DNA of 42,332 bases from an uncultured Clostridium sp. (GCA_948467495.1 CAOKEO010000015.1:1-42332), one strand, 5' to 3'. Positions 27,236 to 35,341 are shown, numbered from the stretch's first letter. Notes: a model not told the origin generated them from the letters alone. Made by a program: numbers and translations.

Positions 27236-27433
27236 ATGAATGAAAATTTTAATGAAAAAATTGGTCTAAATGTTAGCGAAGCAGCTAATATGTTAGGCAT
27301 TAGTAAAAACTTAATGAGTGAATTAATAAAGTACCCTGATTTTCCTTGTATTAAGTTTAAAAGAAGAATTGTTATTAACAAGAAAAAATTACAAGACTGG
27401 TTTGATCAAAATTCTGGAAGATTTTTTGTTTAA
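27236..27433 (+). CDS. Excisionase-like HTH protein (element A)
   Basis: 65 residues of the MerR/excisionase (helix-turn-helix type 17) kind: LNVSEAANMLGISKNLMSEL, then a wing with FKRRIVINKKKLQDWF. Such proteins bend DNA and steer the integrase towards excision. RBS GGAAGTGAT precedes the ATG. It lies directly before the integrase gene, separated by a hairpin, as in many integration modules. Confidence 0.85.
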   Translation: MNENFNEKIGLNVSEAANMLGISKNLMSELIKYPDFPCIKFKRRIVINKKKLQDWFDQNSGRFFV

Positions 27434-27462
27434 CATTGCTTTCCAATGAAATTTGCCCTATA

Positions 27463-27507
27463 ATAGAGAATATTAAATATTGTGCTTTTACTTTTAATGT
27501 TCTCTAT
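27463..27507 (+). promoter_or_regulatory. Hairpin between excisionase and integrase genes
   Basis: ATAGAGAATATTAAA (27463-27477) pairs with TTTAATGTTCTCTAT (27493-27507), 15 bp with one G-U pair. It ends about 20 bases before the integrase start and has no T-tract. It may control integrase expression by RNA folding. Confidence 0.55.
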
Positions 27508-27526
27508 ATTGAATGGAGGCAAAGTT

Positions 27527-28786
27527 ATGGTAAAAACTTCACAAAATCAGTCTGTAAAGAAAAAAAGAAACACCAGAGGAATGGGTTCTATTAGACCTAA
27601 AAATGGTGGATATGAAGGTAGAATAACAATAAAAGTAAATGGTAAATCAAAACAAATATCTTTATTTAATAAAGATAAGAGAATTCTAGTGCAAGAAATG
27701 ATAAAAGCAAAACAAGAAGCAAATGATAATGAATATGTAGAAAAGGACAAAATAACTTTAGAAGAATGGCTAAAGAAATGGATTCGTATTCATAAAAAAC
27801 CGTTTGTTAAACCTAGAACTCTACAAGGGTACATTGAAAAAATAAAAACAAACATTATTCCCTATTTAGGCAATTATCCTATGCAATCTTTAGAGAGATT
27901 AGTTCTTCAAGAATATTTCTCTGACTTAACAACAGGCAATGAAAAGAAAGGAATTAAAAAATATTCTCCTAAAACAATAAAGGAAATAAAAAGCATTTTA
28001 AATATGGCATTCACAGATGCAGAAATCGATAAAATAGTAAAATTTAATCCTATTCCGACAATTCGTACACCAAAAGTTCAAAGACAGAAAAAGAAGCCTA
28101 TAATATCACCTACAGAGCAACAACAGTTAATAGAAATATTACTCTCTGAAACAAATGGGCTATGCTACATTTTTATAATGAATACAGGTGTTAGACCAGG
28201 AGAAAATGGTGGTATGAAATGGAAACATTACAGTTATGAAAATGCTAATGTAAAAGTGAGAGATAATTATGGAAAAGTAACATATTATGATGATAATTTT
28301 GAAAAAATTGAATCTACATTTGAAGAAAAAGACTTAAAAACACCATCTAGTTATAGGAACATACCATTACAAAAATGGTTAAATAATTTAATGCATTCAT
28401 ATATGCTATATGTTATGCAACAAAAGGGTTATACAAACAAAGAACAATTGGATGATGAGTATATTTTTATGAATAGTCTAGGACATGCTTTAAGTAGTGA
28501 TTATTTATGGGACACACTCGATAAGATTTTAAAAAGACATAATTTTAAACATTTAAGCGTTTATCAATTAAGACATCTATTTGCAACAAGATGTATCGAT
28601 GTAAACATACCTGTAAATCAGATAAAACAATATTTAGGCCATGCCTTAGCTAGTACAACAATGGATTATTATGTTGAATATGATGAAGACACAAATAAAG
28701 CTGAAATTGAAAAACTAGAACCTATCAATAATATTCAAATAGTGCCTGAGATTTTAAAGGGAATGAAATGTAATGTCTGTACTTAA
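27527..28786 (+). CDS. Tyrosine integrase (element A)
   Basis: 419-residue site-specific recombinase. I start at ATG 27527 (MVKTSQNQ) because GGAGG lies eight bases upstream. The N-terminus has an arm-binding domain (about 15-60), the SAM-like core-binding domain is at about 75-160, and the catalytic domain runs from about 185. Catalytic residues are R213 (NTGVRPGE), R339 (VYQLRH), H362 (LGHA) and Y371 or Y372 (MDYY). In box II the usual first His is Tyr336 (Y-x-x-R), a noted substitution. It sits just inside the right end of element A next to tandem repeats and the tRNA-like core, so it surely integrates A at initiator tRNA. Confidence 0.92.
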   Translation: MVKTSQNQSVKKKRNTRGMGSIRPKNGGYEGRITIKVNGKSKQISLFNKDKRILVQEMIKAKQEANDNEYVEKDKITLEEWLKKWIRIHKKPFVKPRTLQGYIEKIKTNIIPYLGNYPMQSLERLVLQEYFSDLTTGNEKKGIKKYSPKTIKEIKSILNMAFTDAEIDKIVKFNPIPTIRTPKVQRQKKKPIISPTEQQQLIEILLSETNGLCYIFIMNTGVRPGENGGMKWKHYSYENANVKVRDNYGKVTYYDDNFEKIESTFEEKDLKTPSSYRNIPLQKWLNNLMHSYMLYVMQQKGYTNKEQLDDEYIFMNSLGHALSSDYLWDTLDKILKRHNFKHLSVYQLRHLFATRCIDVNIPVNQIKQYLGHALASTTMDYYVEYDEDTNKAEIEKLEPINNIQIVPEILKGMKCNVCT

Positions 28787-28796
28787 AATACACTTT

Positions 28797-28815
28797 AAGG
28801 GACATTAAAGGGACA
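28797..28815 (+). repeat. Tandem arm-type repeats behind the element A integrase
   Basis: AAGGGACATTAAAGGGACA holds two AAGGGACA copies 11 bases apart. The same unit occurs at 20054-20073. They are probably integrase arm-binding sites. Confidence 0.6.
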
Positions 28816-28850
28816 TTGATAAATTTATATAAAAAATCGAAGTATTAAAT

Positions 28851-28867
28851 ACTTCCGAAATGGTTGC
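28851..28867. repeat. Inverted copy of the tRNA 3' tail and element A left end
   Basis: ACTTCCGAAATGGTTGC is the reverse complement, with one mismatch, of 20170-20186, which spans the end of the intact tRNA (GCAACCA) and the first ten bases of element A. The element's ends thus carry inverted copies of this 17-base sequence. Confidence 0.6.
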
Positions 28868-28919
28868 AAGAGTAATAATATATAATATTTTTAAAATATA
28901 AAAATACTGGGAAATGGTA

Positions 28920-28967
28920 GGGCTCATAACCCGAAGGTCGATGGTTCGAGTCCATCTCCCGCAACCA
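28920..28967 (+). pseudogene. 3' half of an initiator tRNA: junction between elements A and B
   Basis: Bases from GGGCTCATAACCC to CAACCA match the anticodon arm, variable loop, T arm and acceptor end of an initiator tRNA. The T stem (GATGG/CCATC) and acceptor strand (TCCCGCA) differ from the intact copy, and no matching 5' acceptor strand precedes it. It is therefore an attachment-site half, not a working tRNA. The crossover core shared with 20131 is GGGCTCATAACCC. Confidence 0.85.
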
Positions 28968-29274
28968 CAAATTTTATTAGAGTCGCAAGAGATTGCAGGC
29001 TCTTTTATTTTTGCCTATAACAAGTTACATAAAAAATATTGGGCACGTTATGGGCACAAATCTATGTAAAAAAGTTTTTTGGTAAACTTTGAATTTTCGA
29101 TATTAAAATATATTTGATTAAAATTCTAAAATATACAAATAGTTTCTGCTTATGAATAATTTGATTCCTAACTAAGCAGAAACTATGCTGTCTTGATTTC
29201 TTCTTTTTTGTATCGTATTTTATTCATTGAATTTTATCCTTTCATTTCTATTTGTAAATTTATATGATAAGCCT

Positions 29275-30462
29275 CTAATTGGCTTTAAAATATTTTTTCG
29301 TATCTTCTCGATAAAGAAGATTATCAAGTTTATCTGATGCCTCTCTGTCCATTTTCGCAAAAGCATGGGCATAGATATTTAAAGTTGTAGATGTTTGTGC
29401 ATGTCCTAATCGATTACTAACCGTTCGAACATCCAAACCTTGTGAAATTAACAAAGTTGCATGTGTATGGCGTAAGCCATGAAATGTAATATGTGGCAAG
29501 TTTTTATCTTCTAGGAACTGCCTAAACCATTTAGTAATTGTGTCTGGGTGCATAGGACTACCATTCCATTGAACAAATAAACGATTTGTTTCAATCCATT
29601 TGTCTCCCAAACGAAGTCTAGCTTCTAGTTGTTTTCTTTTGTACTCTTTTAGTAATTTAATAATTGAGTCAGGAATACTAATCATCCTGTTCGATGTTTC
29701 TGTTTTCGGATCTTTGGTATAAATCCCAATAGCAGAAACATATTGGCTTGCTTGCCTAACTGTTAGAGAAGAATTTTTGAAATCAATGTCTTGCCATTCT
29801 AGTCCTAACACTTCCCCACGCCTTAAGCCAGTAAAAATTGTTAGAAGAATGATCACTCGAAATTTCAATTCTTCGCCTTCCAATGCTTTAATTAATGCAA
29901 TCGTTTGAACATCATCATAAAAGTTAATATTAGGTTTTTTAGCCCTAGGTGGTCGTACTCTAGATGCTGGATTATAAGGTATCATTTGCCAATAAACTGC
30001 TTGCTGTAACATAGAATGCAATACTCTATGGTGTTCTAATACTGTTTTAGAAGATAGTTTATGGGTTATGTTTTTTCTAGTATAGGTTGATTCTGTTAGT
30101 TCTTGATATAGATACATTAATTGCATTGGTTGAATTTTGTCTAGATACATATTGCCGAGATAAGGGAGAATTCTAGCTTTTAGCATACTTTTATATCTTT
30201 CATACGTTTTTGGAGATAAATTTGGAATGGCATAATTGTTAATCCAAAAGTCAGCATAATCTCTAAAACGCATTTTCTTTGCTGATAGGGCTTGTCCTGT
30301 TTCTATTTCTGATATAAAGAGTGCTAGTTCTTTTTCGGCTTCTGTTTTGTTTTTGGCTTGGACGGTCTTTTTGTAAATGATTCTTTTGCCTTCTCCAGTG
30401 TAGCCTCCAGATACTCTTAACCTGTATGAATTCTCTCCTCTTTTTTCGATGTTTCCTACCAC
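29275..30462 (-). CDS. Tyrosine integrase (element B)
   Basis: 395 residues. The start is a GTG at 30462 preceded by AAAGGAGGTGATGC; the frame extends further but overlaps the neighbouring gene. An N-terminal arm-binding domain (RGENSYRLRVSGGYTGEGKR) leads into a core-binding domain (about 75-170). The catalytic set is complete: R in FTGLRRGEVLGLEW, H-x-x-R in HGLRHTHATLL, H in LGHAQTSTTL and Y in NIYAHA. It is a phage/ICE-type Int of typical length. It points toward the junction and differs clearly from the element A integrase. Confidence 0.95.
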   Translation of the reverse strand: MVGNIEKRGENSYRLRVSGGYTGEGKRIIYKKTVQAKNKTEAEKELALFISEIETGQALSAKKMRFRDYADFWINNYAIPNLSPKTYERYKSMLKARILPYLGNMYLDKIQPMQLMYLYQELTESTYTRKNITHKLSSKTVLEHHRVLHSMLQQAVYWQMIPYNPASRVRPPRAKKPNINFYDDVQTIALIKALEGEELKFRVIILLTIFTGLRRGEVLGLEWQDIDFKNSSLTVRQASQYVSAIGIYTKDPKTETSNRMISIPDSIIKLLKEYKRKQLEARLRLGDKWIETNRLFVQWNGSPMHPDTITKWFRQFLEDKNLPHITFHGLRHTHATLLISQGLDVRTVSNRLGHAQTSTTLNIYAHAFAKMDREASDKLDNLLYREDTKKYFKAN

Positions 30463-30502
30463 ACGTGCATCACCTCCTTTCCATGTGGTAGGTAATAAAA
30501 TA

Positions 30503-31507
30503 TTATTTTTTACAAATATGTTTACTATCTGGCAAGTAAAATTTATGACATTCAGAACAATATTTAGGGATATTGCCATTTTTAATGTCCAAAAATAATT
30601 CATAATACATTAATGATACTAAGGATTTATAGCCAATACTTTCTACTATTTCATCCGAATCAGTTCTTACAAATCTTTTTCTTATACCGCCAGTTCTATA
30701 AGATATTTGTTCTAGTATAGAGTCAAGTAATGTATTATCTTCAGATAAAGTTATTATAAATCTACTCATTTCATTAAATAATTCTAAATAACTGTTAATT
30801 GGTTCAAAATATCCAGTAATATTATATTTCTCTAATATAGATTTATATTTTTCTTTATAAGGATATTCAATATTTTTATAAAGTAGGTCATATTGGAATA
30901 ATGCAGCATTATAAAAATCTGATTCAATAATACATATTTCAAATGGTTTAAACATTGTAAAGTTTTCATTTAGCCTAGAATCTGTGTTACTAAATATTTC
31001 ACCTAAAAATCCATAATTACATGCAAAATTGTAAAAAGATTTATATAAATCATTCCTACCTTCTGCATAATTAGAATTAGCCGACAAAAATTCTAAATAT
31101 ATTCTAGAACTTTTATTTTTTTTCTTTTGTTCTAAAGGATTAAAAAATTCTATTTTAGATTTCTCATTTGGAGCATAAACCTCATATCCATCAAAAGATT
31201 TATATCCAATAGGATTTTTAATTCTAATCCATAAAGGCTTTTGATTTGGGATTATATTAATATAATCTTCTAAACTTTTAAAGTCATATTCACTAACTAA
31301 AGAATTTGTTTTTCCAGTTAAATAACCAACAGGAACATTAAAGTAGTTAGATAATTTATTTAATATTTCAAATCCTGGCATAGCATTATTTGATTCGTAA
31401 TTAGCTATACTAGATCTTTTTTCATTAATTGCATTGGCTAATGCTTGTTGTGTAACACCTTTATTTTTTCTTAATTGCTTTAATTTTTCACTAAAACTAA
31501 TATTCAT
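30503..31507 (-). CDS. XRE-family repressor-like protein
   Basis: 334 residues, starting at ATG 31507 (MNISFSEKLKQLRKNKGVTQ) after GGAGA; the frame's earlier ATG lacks support. Residues 5-60 form a Cro/C1-type helix-turn-helix (TQQALANAINEKRSSIANYE). A long helical region with no known enzymatic motif follows. The end is a short zinc-finger-like CSECHKFYLPDSKHIC. It is leftward and divergent from the excisionase-like gene, with palindromic sites between them, so it is the likely master repressor of element B. Confidence 0.85.
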   Translation of the reverse strand: MNISFSEKLKQLRKNKGVTQQALANAINEKRSSIANYESNNAMPGFEILNKLSNYFNVPVGYLTGKTNSLVSEYDFKSLEDYINIIPNQKPLWIRIKNPIGYKSFDGYEVYAPNEKSKIEFFNPLEQKKKNKSSRIYLEFLSANSNYAEGRNDLYKSFYNFACNYGFLGEIFSNTDSRLNENFTMFKPFEICIIESDFYNAALFQYDLLYKNIEYPYKEKYKSILEKYNITGYFEPINSYLELFNEMSRFIITLSEDNTLLDSILEQISYRTGGIRKRFVRTDSDEIVESIGYKSLVSLMYYELFLDIKNGNIPKYCSECHKFYLPDSKHICKK

Positions 31508-31597
31508 TGTAAACTCTCCATTATATTTTGATAAATACATTATAAAACAACAAATTTAATTTGTAAACAATAAAAACAAAAATATTTCAAAAATGTA

Positions 31598-31663
31598 TTG
31601 ACAAAAAACAAAAATATAAATAAAATGTTTTAAAATAAAACAACAATGTTTTTATTTTAAACA
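31598..31663 (+). promoter_or_regulatory. Rightward promoter with overlapping operator-like palindromes
   Basis: TTGACA (31598-31603), a 17-base spacer, then TAAAAT (31621-31626). A perfect 7-3-7 palindrome, TGTTTTA-AAA-TAAAACA (31626-31642), overlaps the -10. A related site, TGTTT...AAACA (31647-31663), lies just downstream, and TTGTAAACAA lies at 31561-31570 on the repressor side. This is a classic layout for repression by the XRE protein. Confidence 0.75.
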
Positions 31664-31684
31664 ATTAATAGGAGGTGAATTTGT

Positions 31685-32074
31685 ATGAAAAATGAGAATT
31701 TAGAAAAGCTACCTGAAGAAAAAGCAGGTGTAAAAAGGGTTTTAGATTCTACAGAAGCTGCACAATATTTAGGTATTTCATATTGGTTAATTAGAAAGCT
31801 AGTAAGAGAAAAGAAAATACCTTATTACAAAATTGAATCTAAAACATTATTTACAAAAGAAATTCTAGACAAGTATATACAAGACAGTCTAGAAGAACCA
31901 AAAAAGAAAAGATCAAATATGATTGGTCAAACTTTTAGAAAAAAGCAGAAAAGGAGTGATTTAATTTGGCGAAAGGAGGCAAAAGATATTGGTTTAAGTT
32001 TTACAACAACTTTTTTGACAATGAAAAAATCAAACAAATTAAAAGAAGAAAAGATGGGGATAGACTTATTGTAA
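31685..32074 (+). CDS. Excisionase-like HTH protein (element B)
   Basis: 129 residues with the helix-turn-helix type-17 pattern DSTEAAQYLGISYWLIRKLV and YYKIESKTLFTKEILDKYI, residues about 20-65. It is the first rightward gene after the operator region. RBS AGGAGGTG. The last 36 residues overlap the next gene in another frame and are Lys-rich without homology I can see. The functional protein could end near residue 90, and the extra tail may result from a lost stop codon. Confidence 0.75.
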   Translation: MKNENLEKLPEEKAGVKRVLDSTEAAQYLGISYWLIRKLVREKKIPYYKIESKTLFTKEILDKYIQDSLEEPKKKRSNMIGQTFRKKQKRSDLIWRKEAKDIGLSFTTTFLTMKKSNKLKEEKMGIDLL

Positions 32075-32448
32075 TTTTTATTCATTGTTTAGCCATAGCA
32101 GCAAATTGCGAATCTGGAGGTTACTTAAAGATTAGTGAAAATAAGTTTTTTACCATAGAAACACTAGCACATCATATGAGTAGAAATCAGGAAAGTATCA
32201 GAATAGCACTCGATATTTTTCAGGAATATAGCATGATAATCCAAGATAAATATGGCTATAAAATTAAAAACTGGAATAAGTATCAAAACTTACAAGAAAA
32301 AGGAATTAAGCCATCTAAACAATCCACAGAAAGCACTGAAAATGTGGAAACAGAAAGAGAAAAAGAATTAAAAGAAGAAACAAAAACAGAAACAGGAGGT
32401 GATGAAAATGCAAGTGAAAGTCCAAGAAAGTTTAAAAATTTTATATAG
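31966..32448 (+). CDS. Phage replisome-organizer-type protein
   Basis: 160 residues with a TTG start (MAKGGKRYWFKFYNNFFDNE) after AAAGGAGTG. The N-terminal domain (WFKFYNNFFDNEKIKQIKRRKDGD) is typical of phage replisome organizer/DnaD-like proteins that load DnaC or DnaB at an origin. The C-terminus is Glu/Lys/Thr-rich. It starts inside the preceding gene (109 bases of overlap) and its end overlaps the DnaC-like gene by 41 bases, so the three are translationally linked. Confidence 0.82.
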   Translation: MAKGGKRYWFKFYNNFFDNEKIKQIKRRKDGDRLIVIFIHCLAIAANCESGGYLKISENKFFTIETLAHHMSRNQESIRIALDIFQEYSMIIQDKYGYKIKNWNKYQNLQEKGIKPSKQSTESTENVETEREKELKEETKTETGGDENASESPRKFKNFI

Positions 32449-33283
32449 TTTAGAAGAAATATTGCAAAAAGGTTATAAAATAGAAACATCCATCCCAAAA
32501 GAAAGAAAATGTCCCTATTGTAATAAAGTATTAAAACCAAAAGGAATTTTAAATCCATTAGATCAAAGTATTCATATTTTTTTACAAAATGAAAAATGTA
32601 ATTGTAGCAAAGCGATAGAAGAACAAAAGAAATTAGAAACAGAAAAAGAAAAACAATTAATGAAAGACTTTGAAAAGTATCGAAAAGAAGAATTTAATAA
32701 AAAAATCAAACAGTATTATGGAACAGGCTTTATAACAGAACAATTTAAAAGACAAACTTTAGATAGTTTTATTATAAATGAAACAAATAAAAATATGAAA
32801 TATGTAGCACAAAGGTTTATACAAGGATTTATAAATGCAAAAACTGGTATTATATTTGTTGGCAAAAATGGTACAGGTAAAACACATATAGCAACAGCAA
32901 TTGCCAATGAATTAAGAAAACAAAAGATACCAATTATACTTGGAACATTAACAGATTTAGTAGAAAAATATAGCAAAAATTATAAAGAACATACAGAAAT
33001 AGAATTAACGAAATTATATACAAAAGTGGATTTATTAATTATAGATGATTTGGGTATTGAAACTATGAATGATTGGATGTTGTCTAAATTATTTGTAATT
33101 GTGAATGAAAGAATGAAAAATGAATTGCCAATTATAATTACAACTAATTATGAATTGGATCAATTAAAACAAAGACTTAGCATACCTAATAAAGTATGTG
33201 AAACAACTAATTCTATAATATCAAGATTGTATCAAATGTGCTATAGAGTAGAATGCAAGGGGAATGATTATAGAATGAATTAA
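32408..33283 (+). CDS. DnaC/IstB-like helicase-loader ATPase
   Basis: 291 residues, from the ATG at 32408 (GGAGGTGA upstream; earlier in-frame codons lie on that site). The N-terminal region has a zinc-binding pattern (CPYCNK...CNCSK) and a coiled segment. The AAA+ core has Walker A GKNGTGKT (152-159), Walker B LLIIDDLG (about 209-216), and sensor 1 in IIITTNY. It loads the replicative helicase onto DNA and works with the replisome-organizer gene just upstream, so element B can probably replicate after excision. Confidence 0.92.
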   Translation: MQVKVQESLKILYSLEEILQKGYKIETSIPKERKCPYCNKVLKPKGILNPLDQSIHIFLQNEKCNCSKAIEEQKKLETEKEKQLMKDFEKYRKEEFNKKIKQYYGTGFITEQFKRQTLDSFIINETNKNMKYVAQRFIQGFINAKTGIIFVGKNGTGKTHIATAIANELRKQKIPIILGTLTDLVEKYSKNYKEHTEIELTKLYTKVDLLIIDDLGIETMNDWMLSKLFVIVNERMKNELPIIITTNYELDQLKQRLSIPNKVCETTNSIISRLYQMCYRVECKGNDYRMN

Positions 33284-33398
33284 TTTTGAAAACAATGTAG
33301 CTATTTTAGCGATGGAATAAAAAAGGAATGGAGAGTTTGAAAGATAATAAATCTTTTTTAAACTAAAAATAGAAAATAGCTCGAAGGGAGGAATTACA

Positions 33399-34022
33399 AT
33401 GTTAGAAAAAAGAATTGCAACATGTGATAGACAAAACTTTAGAAAAAGACTAATTGAATTTGAAAATGCTATAAAGGAATTTAAGCAAGATGATTTGAAT
33501 GAAAGCAATATTTATCAAGTGTTATACAGAACGGAACTTTTTAGAAATGCAATCTATAAATGTATTAAATTAAAAAGACCAATGTTACCAGACTATCCCC
33601 TACCAGGAACAGAAGAAGGGATTAGTGATTACCAAGAGGAATATTCAGATGAAATTTTGAAATTGAAAATTTATGAATTATTACCACCAGTTAGAACACC
33701 ATATAATAACAAGAGATTGGAAAGAACTTGTCAATTAATTGGAGAGAAATATAATGGTTTATTTGCGAATAAAGAAGTTATTGTACGAGTTCAAGTAAGT
33801 ATTCCTAGAGATAATTGGGATATTGATAATAGAGATTTAAGGTATATATTGAATGGATTTGTATATGGTGGATTAATTTCGGATGATAATATAAATTTTG
33901 TCAGTTATATGCTGGAAGGTATACATGGAAAAGAAAATTACATTAAAATTTTTATTTCAGAAAAAAGAAATATTGAAAAAGTAAGTAGCCTAAATCCAGA
34001 AAAATATTTTGAAAAAGTGTGA
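33399..34022 (+). CDS. RusA-like Holliday-junction resolvase candidate
   Basis: 207 residues. The C-terminal half has DIDNRDLRYILNGFVYGG followed by LISDDNINFVSY (about 141-170). This resembles the D-x-D-N...D-D active-site layout of RusA-family resolvases, where Asp residues bind metal. The N-terminal half (YKCIKLKRPMLPDYPLPGTEEG) is not recognised. Its position after a helicase loader fits a replication/recombination module. RBS AAGGGAGG. Confidence 0.65.
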   Translation: MLEKRIATCDRQNFRKRLIEFENAIKEFKQDDLNESNIYQVLYRTELFRNAIYKCIKLKRPMLPDYPLPGTEEGISDYQEEYSDEILKLKIYELLPPVRTPYNNKRLERTCQLIGEKYNGLFANKEVIVRVQVSIPRDNWDIDNRDLRYILNGFVYGGLISDDNINFVSYMLEGIHGKENYIKIFISEKRNIEKVSSLNPEKYFEKV

Positions 34023-34198
34023 TTATTTAAAATTTAAAATATATGCAATCAATCATACTTTTTGGATATCTAAAAAATCACACTTTAATACCTAGATGTG
34101 AATGGCAATAAATAAAGAAAAATTACTATTTTTTCGAAATTCAAGTCGTACATAGGTAAGGAGTATGGTGCAAAACGTACAGGATAATAAATGTAAGG

Positions 34199-34240
34199 GC
34201 GACTGGAGGCACAAGATGATAATCTTGTGTCTTCAGTCGC
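34199..34240. repeat. Strong hairpin in the element B replication region
   Basis: A 19-base stem (34199-34217 with 34222-34240) pairs throughout, counting two G-U pairs, around a four-base loop. GCGACTG and CAGTCGC are at the base. Upstream, CGTAC occurs at about 34147 and ACGTAC at about 34175. It lies about 55 bases before the winged-helix-like gene and could be an origin, a transfer-type site or a leader RNA. Confidence 0.7.
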
Positions 34241-34295
34241 ACAGAGATAAGTTGGAAGATAGGTAGAAATGATAAAAAGCAAGGAGGTGATTTAA

Positions 34296-35246
34296 GTGGA
34301 AAAAGAAAAGCGAGTTTGTTTAAGAAGTAGAGATATAGAATTAATTTTGTTTTTAGCTGAGTATGGAATTATCACAAATGAAAATGTAAAACTATTATAT
34401 CAGTCAGAATATTACTACAAAAATAGACTAGCAAGTTTAGCCAAAGGTGATATAATTGAACGATTATATGGAAAAGTTATATTGAGTAGAAAGGGAAAAC
34501 GTTATTTAAATGAGGTAGGATTAGGGTATCGAAATATTAATAGAGATGAAACTTATAAAAAGAGAATGGAACGAATTAGTGATATAGCTTGTAAAGTAAA
34601 ATCTTGTGGTTGGTATTTTGAACCTAGTTGGAAATGTGATGTAAATACTTATACCAAAAGAGGTAATCGATATGTAGGAATCATGTCAAGAGAAGAAAAA
34701 CGATGGAATGAAGAGTTTGAAGATTTTTATAAGAGGTCTTATATTGTGTATTTTTTACACAAAGATATTACACCAAGAGAATTGAAGTATATTGATAGAG
34801 AAATTAATAGAAATAAAAGTAAATTTAAGGGATTAGTTGTTTTTACAGAAGATGATAAATATTTGTATAAGCCTAAGTTTCAGGATATTAGATATCAAGA
34901 ATCTTATATAATTCCCTATAACAATGATGCTTGGGCAATTTTTAGAGTGATTAAAGATGAAGAGTTTATGAGAAATAAGGTGAAAGAAACCTTTGGAGAT
35001 AAATTAGTATCTTTGAAAGCTAAAAGTTTTTTTGATGATTACTATATTAAGGAAAATGATGTATATACTTATATTTTTTATATGCCTTTTGCCAATTTTT
35101 TTCTTATGGATTATATCAATTTTCAAGCAACTAGCAATTTGATGGAAGGCACTAAGGCTAAAGTGGTTTGTTTGGATAATTGTGTTGAGTTTGTTAGGAA
35201 GTATTTGGATGAAGCAGTGGAGGTTACTTGTATTAGTGTTGATTAG
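34296..35246 (+). CDS. Winged-helix-like element protein (paralogue of 21254-22201)
   Basis: 316 residues. The GTG start has AAGGAGGTGATT upstream. The N-terminal domain (SRDIELILFLAEYGIITNEN, then YYYKNRLASLAKGDIIERL) is a probable winged helix. The middle motif GNRYVGIM aligns with RRFIGIF of the element A protein. Conserved Tyr and Trp positions, and equal length, indicate common ancestry. The two proteins occupy the same place in their elements, between replication genes and cargo. Family name uncertain. Confidence 0.65.
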   Translation: MEKEKRVCLRSRDIELILFLAEYGIITNENVKLLYQSEYYYKNRLASLAKGDIIERLYGKVILSRKGKRYLNEVGLGYRNINRDETYKKRMERISDIACKVKSCGWYFEPSWKCDVNTYTKRGNRYVGIMSREEKRWNEEFEDFYKRSYIVYFLHKDITPRELKYIDREINRNKSKFKGLVVFTEDDKYLYKPKFQDIRYQESYIIPYNNDAWAIFRVIKDEEFMRNKVKETFGDKLVSLKAKSFFDDYYIKENDVYTYIFYMPFANFFLMDYINFQATSNLMEGTKAKVVCLDNCVEFVRKYLDEAVEVTCISVD

Positions 35247-35286
35247 ATATAATTCGACAAAATACTTGAAAATATTACCAATTTTG

Positions 35287-35315
35287 TTGAGGAACAAGAT
35301 ATTTTATGGTAAAAT
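35287..35315 (+). promoter_or_regulatory. Promoter for the 644-residue cargo protein
   Basis: TTGAGG (35287-35292), a 17-base spacer, then TAAAAT (35310-35315), about 27 bases before the start codon. Confidence 0.65.
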
Positions 35316-35341
35316 GGTAAAAATATTTTTTGGGGGATAAT

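Larger units (their letters stand above)
20177..28919 (+). mobile_element. Integrative element A (tRNA-fMet site), about 8.7 kb
   Basis: Bounded on the left by the intact initiator tRNA and on the right by a second initiator tRNA 3' half at 28920. The excisionase and tyrosine integrase at 27236-28786 lie at its right end, next to tandem repeats. It carries a small replication-like module, a nucleotide-enzyme cargo operon and no phage structural, relaxase or conjugation genes. This resembles a satellite-type integrative element. The exact ends depend on the crossover position within the shared GGCTCATAACCC core. Confidence 0.75.

Noticed and set aside
28920..28967. A second working initiator tRNA
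   Set aside because: No matching 5' acceptor or D arm precedes it; only the 3' half is present.
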